From Porphyromonadaceae bacterium UBA4277 (GTDB lineage: Bacteria; Bacteroidota; Bacteroidia; Bacteroidales; Muribaculaceae): a stretch of DNA of 5,915 nucleotides. Location: positions 1 through 5,915 of the forward strand of contig DGVT01000008.1 in NCBI GenBank assembly GCA_002395965.1. The letters are read 5' to 3'. This document shows, in pieces, positions 5,664 through 5,915 of the stretch; the first letter of the stretch is position 1, and each line of letters opens with the position of its first letter. The notes below the pieces were generated by a model. That model saw only the letters and a list, made by a program, of their open reading frames with translations, had not been told where the DNA came from and did not search any database. A program made the translations under genes and the position numbers.

Positions 5664-5915
5664 TTAACGCTGGCTGCAGCCATGCTCATAACCGGCCTTG
5701 AAAGCGGTGATATTAGTATCGACAATAGCCTGTCCCTTGCGGGCAAAGACATTAGTAATGCCTTCGATGAGCTTGTCGGCATCCAGGATGTCGAGCACCG
5801 AGGCTGTGGCACCCAGGAGCACCATGTTGGCACTGCGGGGCGACTGCACCTGCTTGGCTATGTCATCCACGTCGAGGCGTATTACATTTTTCACCTTGTC
5901 GAGCTCGGCATTTAT
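5664..5915 (-). CDS. 2-oxoacid:ferredoxin oxidoreductase gamma-type subunit, C-terminal part
   Basis: An open frame runs from the right edge of the window for 83 codons to a TAA at 5664-5666; its N-terminus lies outside. The residues visible fit the C-terminal half of the POR gamma domain (Pfam POR, PF01558), as found in KorC/PorG and in the beta subunit of indolepyruvate oxidoreductase. The most telling segments are DVDDIAKQVQSPRSANMVLLGA, then a helical stretch with DADKLIEGITNVFARKG, and the closing IVDTNITAFKAGYEHG. Such subunits belong to CoA-dependent, Fe-S- and thiamine-diphosphate-containing enzymes that oxidise 2-oxoacids with ferredoxin in anaerobes. I cannot choose between the 2-oxoglutarate, generic 2-oxoacid and indolepyruvate types from this fragment. 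A GTG at 5894-5892 is an internal codon and not the start. The catalytic alpha and beta subunits are expected upstream, beyond the window. Confidence 0.75.
   Translation of the reverse strand: MNAELDKVKNVIRLDVDDIAKQVQSPRSANMVLLGATASVLDILDADKLIEGITNVFARKGQAIVDTNITAFKAGYEHGCSQR

Noticed and set aside
5395..5701. Open frames of 70-76 codons on both strands across the repeat arrays (Ser/Asp-rich on minus, Glu/Ser-rich on plus)
   Set aside because: The 9-bp period keeps frames open on both strands. The frames also run through a terminator hairpin, and one runs into the antisense of the oxidoreductase gene. Nothing suggests a real protein.

Overview
The window looks like chromosomal DNA from a member of the Bacteroidales. 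A Muribaculaceae- or Prevotella-like gut lineage is my best guess, but the family level is not secure. Evidence for the order is the DUF177 (YceD-like)–rpmF–fabH cluster without plsX, A-rich leaders instead of clear Shine-Dalgarno sites, a TAnnTTTG-type -7 promoter element ahead of the first gene, and a 2-oxoacid:ferredoxin oxidoreductase subunit, as expected of an anaerobe.

Layout: positions 1-243 are non-coding and end in a promoter-like element. On the plus strand follow the DUF177 protein (244-786), ribosomal protein bL32 (806-991) and beta-ketoacyl-ACP synthase III FabH (1148-2131), closed by a strong intrinsic terminator (2175-2213). The 156-nt rpmF–fabH gap holds two hairpins, the second followed by a T-run. 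On the minus strand a tight three-gene unit reads leftwards: SufS-type cysteine desulfurase (5420-4212), MATE efflux transporter (4207-2843) and a secreted PAP2-family phosphatase (2846-2277). It has a 4-nt gap and then a 4-nt ATGA overlap, so it is very likely one operon convergent with fabH. Upstream of sufS, 5421-5663 is non-coding and carries an 8-bp tandem array, a 9-bp tandem array with self-complementary units, and a long terminator hairpin. That hairpin ends the gene at the right edge, the C-terminal part of a 2-oxoacid oxidoreductase gamma-type subunit (5664-5915, cut by the window).

How the genes work together: DUF177, bL32 and FabH are the familiar pairing of ribosome assembly with initiation of fatty acid synthesis. 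SufS supplies persulfide sulfur for Fe-S clusters, which the neighbouring ferredoxin-dependent oxidoreductase complex would need, but a terminator separates the two, so this is proximity only. The link of SufS to a drug/metabolite exporter and a lipid-phosphatase-like enzyme has no obvious biochemical logic. I see no mobile element, CRISPR array, tRNA or rRNA, and no convincing new multi-gene system. The most unusual content is in the non-coding DNA.
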